From NCBI GenBank assembly GCA_037447655.1, contig JBBHKE010003430.1, positions 325,822 to 389,821 on the forward strand: a stretch of DNA of 64,000 bases. Direction: 5' to 3'. Shown here piece after piece: positions 53,281 through 63,941 of this stretch (positions are counted from its first letter, which is position 1; the number at the start of each line of letters is the position of its first letter). The position numbers and the translations under genes were made by a program. Source of the stretch: Zygnema cylindricum. Lineage: Eukaryota > Streptophyta > Zygnematophyceae > Zygnematales > Zygnemataceae. Under the pieces are notes generated by a model. That model saw only the letters and a list, made by a program, of their open reading frames with translations. It was not told the origin of the DNA and searched no databases.

Positions 53281-54121
53281 TAGTGTTGGGTATCGAGGAC
53301 CTTTTGCCGATAGTCGATATATATCGAATTTCAAGTACCCGATAATTGATGTATCGCTTCGATATATCGAAAAGCAAAATATCGCAATATATCGTCAATA
53401 TATCGCCAACATATCACCAATATATCGAGGCATAAAAAAAAAATAAAAAAATCACAGGTCTCCAAAGTCACGTGCCTTCGGACAAGGTGACCGTAAAAAT
53501 TTTTGCCGAAAAGAAATATGGTTTTTTCCTGAAAGTCAGCAGAGTGAAGGAGATCTCTAAGGTACATTGACGGGGTATAGTACACTTGCTAAGTACACGT
53601 ACATAATACGCAAGTACGGAATTCCTTAGGAAAATGGTCGGTTCTCAAATCTTTGACAATTTTAGAGATTTGATCGTCAACTTTCAAGGAACCACTCAAT
53701 TCAAAACACGTATGTAAAAACTTGTTTACAGAATACACGCGATGTTAACTGAGGCCTCTGTAATACATAAATTTTGCTATCCGTACTATTACAAAGACCT
53801 CCTCATGTAACCATACCCCAAATAAGTAATTATATGAATTACAGAATTTGTACTTTTTTTGTCGGTTACATTTTGCGGCGTCTACCTTTAAGTCACGGAA
53901 CCAAAATCACGTCGTACGTGGCGTATCAAACAATTTATTTTTTTCGCTAAAATAACATATTATATTAAAATATAAATTTAAAAAATAAAATATATCGCGA
54001 TACATATCGCAATGATTTATGTCGGTCTCGGTACGATATATCAAGGAGTCTGTTCAATCGATATTCGATATATCGGATATCGAAATTATCGCGATATGCA
54101 TTGACCCGATACCCAACACTA
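53281..54121. mobile_element. hAT-like MITE (841 bp) rich in ATATCG
   Basis: The ends are inverted repeats: TAGTGTTGGGTATCG on the left and the same 15 bases on the other strand at 54121. The exact 8-bp direct repeat GTAAAATG flanks it (53273-53280, 54122-54129), as known for hAT elements. The subterminal parts carry many copies of ATATCG / CGATAT, possible transposase sites. There is no transposase frame. Confidence 0.9.
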
Positions 54122-54233
54122 GTAAAATGTACTCCAACCGCGTTAATCACATTTCGGCCCACTGCCACGTCACGTCAACTCAGCTTCAAGCTTGTACTGG
54201 TAGCGAGTCGTAACAGATCGCTACATCGCGAAT

Positions 54234-54741
54234 CGTTATTAGTGTCATAGTTTAAATAGTATTGAAGAAAAGTTACCGTAATTGATGCTAATTAAGAATT
54301 TGAAATTTTTCAAAAAAAATGTGTATTCTAATTTCGGCGTTTATGCTAATTTGGGAACAACAAAAATGGAATATTCGCCGTACGATTATATACATTAATG
54401 TATTTATTCGTACAAAATATTAGAAATCGTACGCCGTCGCGAATTTAAAATATCCGTACATGCTATACTAATTTACGTGTCAGACTAATCCCGTTTTTTT
54501 TAGCGTACGTTCCTATGCGTGCTCGTCTGATTTAATTCATAAGGTACAGGTATGTACGGTCTGACATCGACCGTACATCACACTATTTATATTTTATTGT
54601 ACTTCCGGGCTTTACTCTATTTTGTACGGTACCTTAATTAACGTCAAGGAAAAATTAAATTCATGTATCCTATTTGAAAAAAAAAATCAAAATTTTAAGA
54701 ACCCAAATTAGTGACTTTGACACTAATAACGATTCGCGGTG
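54234..54741. mobile_element. TA-flanked MITE, CACCGCGAATCG type (508 bp)
   Basis: Left end CATCGCGAATCGTTATTAGT and right end (other strand) CACCGCGAATCGTTATTAGT match in 19 of 20 positions. TA lies on both sides (54232-54233, 54742-54743). It has no coding sequence. Confidence 0.82.
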
Positions 54742-55398
54742 TACCGACCAATTTGAGTCTACATCATAGTTCAAAAGTAGGCGTTTTTATGGTAGGCCTT
54801 TGGTAGGCGCACAAAACTTGGCACAAAACTCGCGTAGAGTAGGCATACTGTATGTGTGTGCGTTTGTGAACACTTTTGTACGAACGTACGAATCTGATGT
54901 ATGATCATAGTTTAGCGCACGCCGCTGGACGAAATTTCAGCGAACTGACACAGCTTAGGATGAGTTGTGTTATGGGCTTTTCATGTGATCTTCTTACATC
55001 GCTACTTTGATCAGCGACCGTCCGATTGTCCAAATCTGTCGGTTTAAATAAAAATACATCAAAACTCACAGATTTTATTTTTTTTGTCCGAATGTTTTTC
55101 AAAATTTAGACATGACGTTTAATTCTCTATCGATCGATGTGCAACTCAACCCTGCTACTATTTTTTTTCATTTTGTGACCAATACAATATGGGTCTTAAG
55201 GTCATATTGTATGTTTTACATACAATAGGCATATTGTATGGGCCTACTTTCATCTACTTTTGAACTATGGTCTACATAGAACGGCGAGTACACGACTACA
55301 GTGTAGACTAGGTATTGAACTTTGACGGTTGGGATTTAATGGTAAGATTCCCAGCTTCCGTTTGGCGGGCGATACACACTGATCTGTACAGTACAGTA

Positions 55399-56016
55399 CA
55401 TCGAGAATCGTAATTAGAGTAAATTACTCTAATTCGGTCGCTCGAAATTTCGACTCTATCACATCAAATAGAGTAATCGATTCTAATTTTTTCATTATTC
55501 TAATTTAGGTGAGGTTTAATTAGCGTAAAAAATTCTAATATAGGTTATTTTTAAATAGTGTGGAGTACGGACGAAGTCTGACCGTGCAAAATTGTACTTT
55601 TATAAGTAAAAAGGTACAAATTATGATTTAATAGAATCGTGCTCGCACGTGAAATCGCACTAAACAAAAAAATGAATCACATCGAAAAAAAGCTGTTCGC
55701 ATATCTCTCGTCCGTCGACAGCATCGTCGTCAGTGTGAACATTAACTGACATTCAATGCGACAAATTTTATTAGCGTCATAATGACGTCAATACTATACC
55801 GGACTGACACATTTTGTACGTCTACATAATTTAGTGTTCATAATTATCGCGCAGATAATTATCGCCGACATAGCCCAACATAGAATAACTAAATAAATTA
55901 GAGTAAACTTCATAGTTGAAAAAGCTCTATCACATAAATTAGCGTCAATTACTCTAATTGTTTTTTTTTGTTTTTTTACTCTAATTTTTTCATTACTCTA
56001 ATTACGATTCGCGGTG
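55399..56016. mobile_element. TA-flanked MITE, CACCGCGAATCG type (618 bp)
   Basis: Left CATCGAGAATCGTAATTAGA and right (other strand) CACCGCGAATCGTAATTAGA, 18 of 20 alike, with TA on both sides. The subterminal parts contain repeated TTACTCTAATT. The inside differs from the other copies. Confidence 0.82.
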
Positions 56017-56257
56017 TACTGTACATCGTTTTGGTCGGCGGCAAAGACAACCGTACGAAGTGCCCAAGTCGGTCGGGCTCTACAGTTATGTAACGTAAAA
56101 AAAAAACACTTCACAAAACACGTCACCGAAGAATTTTGTACATAGCGCCTATGTCGGGCAGAACAAAGAGACAGAAGTACAACTTGTAAAGTACAGTAGT
56201 GAAGTTAACATAGTTGACTTTTCTCTTATGTAGAAAGGTACAACTAGGTACAGTATA

Positions 56258-56801
56258 CTGCCAATCGCTATTAACGTAGTGTACGTCAATTCCGTCCCGT
56301 TTTTTTTTTTTTATTCTCCATTAGCGTAGTTTATTCTATTTTTTTTCTGTACGCCATTTAGGGTTATTTCCAAGTACCGTACGTCATACTTTAAATAGCA
56401 TGGTATACGGTCAGTGTTAAACCGTACAAAATCGTCCCTTTTAAGGGAAAAAGTACAATTCATTATGTTTAGTAGCCGCGGACGCATGAGAATGTGCGCT
56501 CTAAAAAAGGGATAAATTCGGGCTGTCAAATATCACGTTCTTACATATTCATCCAACAACCACATTTCGACTGTGTGAACGTACGATTTGTGTACGATTT
56601 GTCAGATTTTGTACAATCACTTATATTAGTGTAAGCATGTGTGCGACAGACATTTATTTTTTTCAAAGACCCAAATTAGAATTATTAAACAATTAGAATG
56701 TATGTTTTTTTTTCAAAATTTTAAAATTCTTAATTAGCGTAAACCAAGGTAATTATTTACATACGCTAAAGAAACTTCTACGCTAATAACGATTGGCGGT
56801 G
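56258..56801. mobile_element. TA-flanked MITE, CACCGCGAATCG type (544 bp)
   Basis: Left CTGCCAATCGCTATTAACGT and right (other strand) CACCGCCAATCGTTATTAGC, related but more diverged, with TA on both sides (56256-56257, 56802-56803). Confidence 0.72.
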
Positions 56802-57072
56802 TAGTAGACTATGAACCAGGTGTCATTAGGAATCGCTCAGAGAGCCGTAATACTCGCTGTGAGTATAGAACTCGGGACAATTTAGTGCATACGGAACACG
56901 ACATATTGTACATATAGAACTGGGATCGCGAAGCCGTTCCCCTTTTTAAGTTCGAAGGATGCATGTTACGATACGGTACGGTAGGTCATAGGACGATTTG
57001 AATTTTGAAACGTAAAGTACGAATGTTTCAAAGTACTACAGTAATGTAGTCCCAAAGTACTGTATTTCCATC

Positions 57073-57288
57073 TTGCTGCAACTGCTTACAAGTTTTCCCA
57101 TGGCTGCAACAGTTATGTGTTTTGCAGCGATTTTGCAGGCGTCTGGAAACAGATTTGAGAGAGTCAGTAATAGCGTGGTTTCTTATTCCGTTTTTATACT
57201 AACATGTTTTTGCAGTTTATCTCATGCTATTTACAAAATAAGAGCAACTGGTTCTATGGGAGATATCTCCTTGGAAGATGTCTCCAAG
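57073..57288 (+). CDS. Unrecognised gene, predicted exon 1
   Basis: A 72-codon stretch starting M-L-Q-L-L (or M-A-A-T-V at 57103) with two hydrophobic segments, which could be a signal peptide or membrane anchor. It ends S-L-E-D-V-S-K at CCAAG|GTAATA, a fair splice donor in phase 0 that would fit exon 2 at 59635, also phase 0. Whether this is truly exon 1 of the gene is uncertain. A short intron inside (donor near TCA|GTAATA, acceptor TTTGCAG near 57212) is also possible. No family is recognised. Confidence 0.4.
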
Positions 57289-58136
57289 GTAATAAAATGT
57301 TGCGCAAGAATAATTTTTTGAATGTTGAGTCACTTTCAGGAAGTATTCTCTGTTTTTTTTTGTTTTCCTGCTTGGAACCTTTTTCTGTCGGAAAAATATA
57401 GAATGCGTTTACTCCTTTTTTGTTTTGTCACGCTTGTGACTTGTTTCAATAATAATAATAATTATAAGAATAATGTAAAAAATGTTATACCAAAGGAAAA
57501 GTTTTCTTGCTATGGTTTTTTTGCAATAAAAGAAGGGTGTCTACAGTAGGGAGTTTTTTCTGCTCTTATTTCCAAAAATAGTAATTATGCACTACAAGAC
57601 GCATTTTTTTCTTAAGCTTGTATTGTTTTTACTCATGGAAAACAGTACATCTATCATGGTCAAATTCGATATGTATTTATTTAATGCATTTTTTTAATAT
57701 ATGTATCCACTTATCAAGCGATCGATAATTAGGCTTTTTCTTCAAAAATATTTGTGTCGGAAAGAAACCTCTTTATTTTGGAAAAAATACATAAAAAAAA
57801 AGAAAGCATTCACTTCATTGCATTTCATTTTTTTATTTTTTTTTATGTGATTATCTCATTGGCAACATTTTCTTTCTGAAGTAGTTTTGATGTCAGGTTA
57901 TGTTGAAGACCAAGAAAGATAAAAAAAAAGTGTTTGAACCAAAGATCTCTATCCATGTTTCTGTTTTTTGCAACTCATGCTTTTTTCTATTATGTGGTAT
58001 ATTATGTGACGTATTGTATTATATTGTGAGTGTTTGTATACGGTGTTAATCCTTCTTATATATATTATTAAGTGTTGTTTGAATTTTGATTATTTTTCAT
58101 ACTAATTTATAAACTATCATGCCTAAATGTAAAAAT

Positions 58137-58485
58137 TAATGTTGTGTATCGGTTAAAAACGGTTAAATCCGATATTCGATATATCGAATGTCGAAAGGTC
58201 GGATTTTTGGATATATTGCTCGTGAACAAAAATCGTAGCGATATATTTGGTGGGTGGCGCATGTCCGTACAGATACTGTACGAAATTATACGGCGGGGCC
58301 TTTGAATTTTTTTTTGAAACCCAAGGTCGCTTCGATATATCGCGGTATAATTATATCGGTAGGCAGATCCGATCTATTGTCAAAATATCGCAATGTTTTC
58401 TTATCGATATATTGAGACTGTACATTGGTTATGGGGTCCTTAAAATTAGTTACATATCGGCAATGGCTCTCGATACACACCACTA
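58137..58485. mobile_element. hAT-like MITE (349 bp) rich in ATATCG
   Basis: The ends TAATGTTGTGTATCG and, on the other strand, TAGTGGTGTGTATCG resemble those of the element at 53281. Flanks GTAAAAAT and CTAAAAAT agree in 7 of 8 bases. It again has CGATATATCG words inside. It lies in the predicted first intron of the gene. Confidence 0.8.
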
Positions 58486-58569
58486 CTAAAAATACGCCAA
58501 AGGAATTGTTAATTTCTTTACCATATGATCAATGTGGCTTTATTATCATATATATGTTTTAATGTTTAA

Positions 58570-59299
58570 GGGCCAAGTTCCATCAGACGAAAACTGGGGT
58601 AGTTTACAGAAATCCGCGACCATCCGTACCAGAACGTACCGCTTTTTTTGTTTTTATACGAAAACATACATTGCAGAGAATCTTGCCAATACTCTCCGAA
58701 GGTCTGGGAGGTAATACTGACCGTCGGATTTTCATCTGCGAGGCGTTCGCTTCATTTTTCTCTGTAGCTGCCAACGTACTTGTAGGAGGTGGGTTGGCAG
58801 ATACAGAAAGAAATTAATCGTGACACGCTGGACAAATAAGCTACGTGTCACGATAGAAAACCAACGAAAGTTGACGAAACTTGTACATGGTATGTACTTT
58901 TCAAAATGCAACTGAAAATTAAAAAAGTAATCTCGAAACGGTCCTTCGTCACACAATTTCTTTCGTCACACTATTTCCAGCGAAGGATTTTCGTCATGTT
59001 CGAAAACAGGAGCCCTAAAAAATTAGCTGGCGTAAAAGACTGGCGTTTGCAGAAAGTACAAAATTTCTGTCGTATTATGACTTGGTACGCAGGTACATGG
59101 TACGCAACTACAGATTTGAAGCGAAATTTGTCGGTGTGGAGATTTTTGAAAGATTTTAAATATCCTGTCAAAACCCGCTTGGGACCACTCAATGCATAAC
59201 ACGTGGATTACAGACTCTTCGTGATGGAACATCGACTCAATTAACTCGGCCCGTAGAGTTGGCCGTACGATTACAGAAACGACTGATGGAACTTGACCC
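58570..59299. mobile_element. PIF/Harbinger-like MITE (730 bp)
   Basis: The ends GGGCCAAGTTCCATCAG and, on the other strand, GGGTCAAGTTCCATCAG (16 of 17) are flanked by TAA on both sides (58567-58569, 59300-59302). They share the ..TTCCAT.AG core with the element at 19350. It lies in the predicted first intron. A minus- and plus-strand frame inside (about 58906-59199) is not transposase-like. Confidence 0.87.
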
Positions 59300-59326
59300 T
59301 AAGACATGGCCGAGTACTGCACTGTA

Positions 59327-59544
59327 CACCATGAATCGCTATTAGTGTTAAATGTTTTTTTCGTCGCTTAAAACATCTTTTATCCGTACACATATGTCGG
59401 ATTGTGAATCTGACGGTTGCTATTGAAAGGTAAGATTCTCAGCTTCCGATTGGAGGTCTTTATTTGAAAATCGGAGAAGTGTGTTAAGAGATAATATGTT
59501 TTAAGTGGCAAAAAAATTATTAACACTAATAGCGATACACGGTG
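59327..59544. mobile_element. TA-flanked MITE, CACCGCGAATCG type (218 bp)
   Basis: Left CACCATGAATCGCTATTAGT and right (other strand) CACCGTGTATCGCTATTAGT, 18 of 20 alike, TA on both sides. It is the shortest copy of the group and sits 90 bp before predicted exon 2. Confidence 0.82.
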
Positions 59545-59634
59545 TACCATCTGGAGGCTATGCTATCTGTCTGTCTGATACCAGCTCCTTTATTTATTTA
59601 CTTATTAATTTCATTTGTTTTTTTTTTTTTTCAG

Positions 59635-60027
59635 GACACGACCGAGTTCCATGTGGAGGCTATGTTATCTACATGTCTCCCTTTTCTTCCGGAAAACCTA
59701 AAAAATCAACCTTTAATCCGTACATACAATGATGTCAAATGGCCGAATGCAGCATTTGAGTACCAAGACGGTGATGATTCTCTTAAACCCACATTCGAAC
59801 TTTCTTTTGGCAAGATATTATCTCTATATGAAACCGATAACAACTTTACTATAGACCAAGAAAGATTTGGAGAAGACCGATTTAGTGAGAAAATTCATTG
59901 GAAAAACCTTTATCTTGGTCGACGGAGTTCAGATATAGGATGGATTACGGGTGAATGGACTATACTCGATCCAAAGGTCTCAGAGTTACTCAAAAAAGCT
60001 GGATTTGTTTTTCAAGATTTTCAACTG
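59635..60027 (+). CDS. Unrecognised gene, predicted exon 2
   Basis: This is a 131-codon exon with clear borders: poly-T then TCAG|GACACG at the left and CAACTG|GTAAGA at the right, phase 0 on both sides. The protein is of normal, mixed composition (D-T-T-E-F-H-V-E-A-M-L, later W-I-T-G-E-W-T-I-L-D-P-K), without transposon motifs. I do not recognise the family. It is the strongest host-gene signal in the window. The intron before it holds three MITEs (58137, 58570, 59327) and the one after it holds a fourth (60455). Confidence 0.7.
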
Positions 60028-60292
60028 GTAAGAATCTGTGCTTTTCAACCAGCATTTTACATGTTTTTTACAAAAATATGTTTGTGAATTTGCGTCTTTT
60101 TCACATATTTTACCAGTCTGTTTGGTTAAAATGGTTTCCAAGCTTAGCTTCCTCGTTGAATGCATAGTGTTTACAGGAAAATTTTAACATTACCAATATT
60201 TACCCTTGTGTTGTGGGTAAAGCACGTGTAATTGTAAATTTTTGGGTAGTCAAACTAGAGGGTAAATTCTGCTAATTCCCCCTATGCGCGCC

Positions 60293-60320
60293 AAAAAAAA
60301 AAAAAAAAAAAAAAAAAAAA
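60293..60320 (+). repeat. (A)28 run
   Basis: Twenty-eight A in a row in the second predicted intron. No LINE or SINE body is seen upstream. Confidence 0.97.
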
Positions 60321-60454
60321 CAAATAAATAATACCAATAATTTGCATGTTTTACAGTTGTACAAAGGAAAAAAGATATAAGTTTTTATAATTTGTATCTG
60401 ATTGCATGTCATTTTGTTGGCATTGCAAAAGTATTGCATACTTTTTTGAAACTA

Positions 60455-60724
60455 CATTGTAAGTCGCTATTATTGTTGATAATACTATCTTTCCCGTTTT
60501 AAACCTTCTGTACAAAATATAGCGTTAATAGCGTTAATAGTATTAATTGGTTTGTTTCCCTTAACGCTGATTCTTTTTGCAGTTCACAATCGTCTATGTC
60601 ATTTGTACCGGAAACATAGTTTAACATAATTTAACATAATTTCAATAAATTTTATATTTAACGTAATAATGATAAAACAGAGCTTATACAGTTTATTTCT
60701 TAACGCTAATAGCAATTTACGGTG
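60455..60724. mobile_element. Degenerate TA-type MITE (about 270 bp)
   Basis: Left CATTGTAAGTCGCTATTATT and right (other strand) CACCGTAAATTGCTATTAGC are recognisably of the same type but decayed; TA is seen on the left only. It lies in the second predicted intron. Confidence 0.5.
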
Positions 60725-61498
60725 ACCTACTTTCGAGGCTAAATCTTGTAGCCATTTATGGTGACCTGTTTTAGAGCCAAAATTTTGTTCTTTGTCCTTT
60801 GTTTTTTTATGATATTTGAAGGAAATTTGATGCAGTTTTTTTGGATAAGCCTCTAAATAACATGTAATTAAGCATCCCTGGGGTCTGATTCCAAAAATGT
60901 ATAATAATGATCAGGACATTTCATTTTTGAAAGTGAAAAATAATATCCGTCTTTGAAAGGGAAAATAGATCTCTCACATAAAACACCTTAAACTGCACTC
61001 AGTGCTCTCATTTCCTTAACTCTTGTGTAGAATGTACATTCTGTATTGAATTGATCAATCCTAATTGAACTAAATACTCAAAAGATCTAGAAAACATCTA
61101 AAAGATCTAGAAAACATCTAAAACGTATGTACATGGTTCACCAAACACCCTACTGACAAAAATCTAAGTGTTTGGACCAGAATTGTCCACTAACAATATC
61201 TATACCCTAAAAATCCGGGTGATTCTTATCACGTCTACATTCATTGGCGGTCCTACAGATTAATTAACTTGAAGATATCAATTCGTGTAGATACTACAAA
61301 AAATCCACACTAAATTTGGTCAATATTGAACTCTAGACTCAAATTTCTAAGACTTACCAAAGCTTACTTTTCAATATCGGATTCCGAAAGGAGTTGGTTC
61401 ATTTGAACCATATTTTGAGGTTTGCCAAGTAGCATGTCGGAACTTCTCCAAAATTTGTGATTTGCATGCTTAATTTGCGTTATACACCAGTAAGTTGT

Positions 61499-61655
61499 CC
61501 ATTTGTTGATGTAAAATTGACATGCTTTCTCATTTGCCGATGGAAAATTGACATGCTTTCTCATTTGCCGATGGAAAATTAACATATTTTCTCATTTGCC
61601 GATGGAAAATTGACATGTTTTCTCATTTGCCAATGGAAAATTCACACGTATTCTA
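61499..61655 (+). repeat. 31-bp minisatellite, about five units
   Basis: Units of TTTCTCATTTGCCGATGGAA followed by AATTGACATGC, starting with a diverged copy at 61499 and ending with one near 61650. It lies in the second predicted intron. Confidence 0.93.
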
Positions 61656-62217
61656 ATTTGCTTGATAGAAAAGTGATGCTGCCTTGGCTCCTGAAGACTG
61701 AGAAGTGTAGGGTTCCTATAAACTGGTATTGTTTGAAAATGGATTGTTTGATAAATAGAATAGATTGAATGTGTATGAGAGCGAGGAAGGGCTATTTGAA
61801 AACCAGGTCGAGGTTATAGTTCAAGTTGATTTTTTCAGAAATAAACTAGGGTTGGCATGTGTCTCCTCACTCTTTATCGTAGAGCCGTGAATTAGTGTTA
61901 CTGAATGCTTTTGATCAGAGAAATGTCTCCAAACCCAAAAGAATCCCCTAAATCAAGTCCAAGGCATGGTGTTTTCAGTGCCTTTTATTGATATTATTCT
62001 CAACTCTATGATGGTGGCGGTTATCCTGTTGAAAACATTTCCCCACCTTTTTTATTTTTTTCAATGGTTTTTCAGTAGGATTCCAAGTTTTTGGGAGGTC
62101 TTTACATGTTTTAGAATAGGTGGGTTGTGATTTAAGAACATGTGCAATTTTTCATTTTTTTTATTTTTTTTATTCAAATTCCGCTTCTTTTTCTTTTTTT
62201 TTGTGTTTTCTATCCAG

Positions 62218-62309
62218 ATTCAAGGGAATATAAGTTCTTCCGGAGGTTCTTCAGATTGGACTGGACAAGTAACTCTCCAAGACCATAGTGGAACAAATGC
62301 ATCTTTCAG
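62218..62309 (+). CDS. Unrecognised gene, predicted exon 3
   Basis: A 92-bp exon between CTATCCAG|ATTCAA and TTTCAG|GTGATT. It is read as I-Q-G-N-I-S-S-S-G-G-S-S-D-W-T-G-Q-V-T-L and on to N-A-S-F, in phase with exon 2 (phase 0 in, phase 2 out). Gly/Ser-rich then a beta-strand-like segment; the family is unknown. Confidence 0.6.
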
Positions 62310-62831
62310 GTGATTTTCACAATTTTTTGTTGAGTATTTACTTTTTAACTCTGACAGTCTTAGGACAAAGAGTTCGGTGGATGATACTCTTCTATTTTTT
62401 GATTGGCGATAAAAATAAAGATTGTAGCTCCTAGCCAACATCATTTATTCCTAATTGGAGCTTAGAAGTGTGTGAGTTATTGATTTTGTTTTTTCTTTTA
62501 CCATTTGATAGTGGATTTTCTTAACTGAATATTGCCACGTATCATTTCCATCCATATGGAGAAGGTGAACGAATCCTATCAAAGCTTGTTTTTTGTTTAC
62601 AAGTATCCTTTGAGCTATCCTAATGCTTTGTTTTTTTGAAGGAAAGCGTGATATTTGGTCTTTTTGTGATGCATTTCATGTCTTATAAGTATCCAGGAAC
62701 CTGTTTCACATGTGGATTTCAATCGAGTGTCGAAAGTTTTTTTTTTCCTTTTTTTCACAATTTTGTCTATGTTTCACTTTGGGTGGATTTTGGCTTTCTG
62801 GCTCCAAAAGTTTTTTTGTGACGACTTTCAG

Positions 62832-62890
62832 GTTTAGCGAAGCTCTATTAGCAGAATATATTTTTACAAGGGACAAGGAAGTCCAAATTC
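62832..62890 (+). CDS. Unrecognised gene, predicted exon 4
   Basis: A 59-bp exon between ACTTTCAG|GTTTAG and AAATTC|GTAAGT. It is read R-F-S-E-A-L-L-A-E-Y-I-F-T-R-D-K-E-V-Q-I in phase with exon 3. It leaves in phase 1, which does not fit the next exon directly, so a small exon between 62891 and 63395 is probably missing from this model. Confidence 0.55.
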
Positions 62891-63014
62891 GTAAGTTTTT
62901 GGAGTTTTTTTTTTTAAATAACATGTAGGAAAATGTTCAAAGCACAAATAGACCTTATCACATGGACATGTTTTGTTAAATAGATATGGAAGCATAAGAG
63001 GTGTGTTCTTCAGA

Positions 63015-63078
63015 CAGTGTTTTTTCGTCTAAAAGTGTTTTTTCATCTAACAGTGTTTTTTCGTCTAACAGTGTTTTT
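63015..63078 (+). repeat. 18-bp tandem repeat, about 3.5 units
   Basis: CAGTGTTTTTTCGTCTAA repeated with single-base changes, in the intron before predicted exon 5. Confidence 0.92.
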
Positions 63079-63395
63079 GAATGTCCTTCGGTTTTTTGGG
63101 ATTGACGAGCACGCTATAGTTTCTCATATATTTATTGAAGACATATTCAAGTTTATTCTTATTGTTGTAAAACTTTCACATGTATTAGCATGACCCAGTT
63201 GAATTATGATAAGGGTCTGTAAACAGAATCATATGCCTTTCTGTCAATCTATTGTAAACCTTTCATAGACGAGTCTTAAAGTTTTTTGTTATTTTTACGT
63301 GGTTTTTTTTTGAAAGTAGGCAGATGTTGGTGATTGTTAACAAGAGCAAAAGTAATTTCTTCAACTTCCAATTTTTAATTTTGTGGGTATCGCAG

Positions 63396-63677
63396 ATGGA
63401 CCACGTTTCACGTCCAGGTCAAGAAGAAATGTTCTATTCAAGTCTGAATATTGTATGTTTGGAAAAAAGGACCAAATTTATGAACAATTGTGGAACCTTA
63501 GTGTTAGGGGAAGTATTTTTTCCAAAAAGCAACCTTCATGCTAGATGTTTTTCAGAGGATTTTTGGTTATATCCTCAATCATTTCACGAAGTACTGGAAC
63601 GGTCTCGGAGCTCTTTGAAAGGCGCCAATACTGGACGAGTTTCTTTTACTATGGATGTTCATTTTCCTGATAATGGG
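63396..63677 (+). CDS. Unrecognised gene, predicted exon 5
   Basis: After ATCGCAG a frame of about 94 codons (M-D-H-V-S-R-P-G-Q ... F-T-M-D-V-H-F-P-D-N-G) of good protein-like composition ends at ATAATGG|GTACCT, a plausible donor. Beyond it lies a long pyrimidine tract. Upstream sequence in this frame (63324-63395) is probably intron. The gene very likely continues beyond the window. Confidence 0.6.
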
Positions 63678-63689
63678 TACCTGGCTTTC

Positions 63690-63815
63690 CTCCCCTCTCT
63701 CCTTCCCACTCTCTCTCCCTCTCCCTCTCCCACTCTACCTCTCTCTCCCTGGTTCCCTCTCTCTTCTTTTCTCCCTCTCTGTCTCCTCCCTCTCCCTCTC
63801 TCATTGTCCTCTCTC
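63690..63815 (+). repeat. Pyrimidine tract (CTCTCC)n
   Basis: About 125 bp almost free of purines on this strand, made of CTCTCC/CCCT units, immediately after predicted exon 5. Confidence 0.93.
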
Positions 63816-63845
63816 TCATTTATTTGATAGAGGCTTTTTTTGAAC

Positions 63846-63941
63846 CCTCGTTTGAGGGTAAATCGTACAATTCGTAATGTTTTTCAGGGAATAGTACATC
63901 CTATTACTCATAAAACCGTACGATTCACCCTCAACACGAGG
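63846..63941. repeat. Short fold-back repeat (96 bp)
   Basis: The left arm starts CCTCGTTTGAGGGTAAATCG and the right arm on the other strand starts CCTCGTGTTGAGGGTGAATC. With one bulge, about 20 of 23 bases pair. It could be a very small MITE or a hairpin in intron sequence. Confidence 0.75.

Noticed and set aside
63324-63827. A single 167-codon gene
   Set aside because: Its middle is a good exon, but the start is preceded by a splice acceptor at 63395 and its tail is a Ser/Leu/Pro translation of a pyrimidine tract, so both ends are intron read-through.
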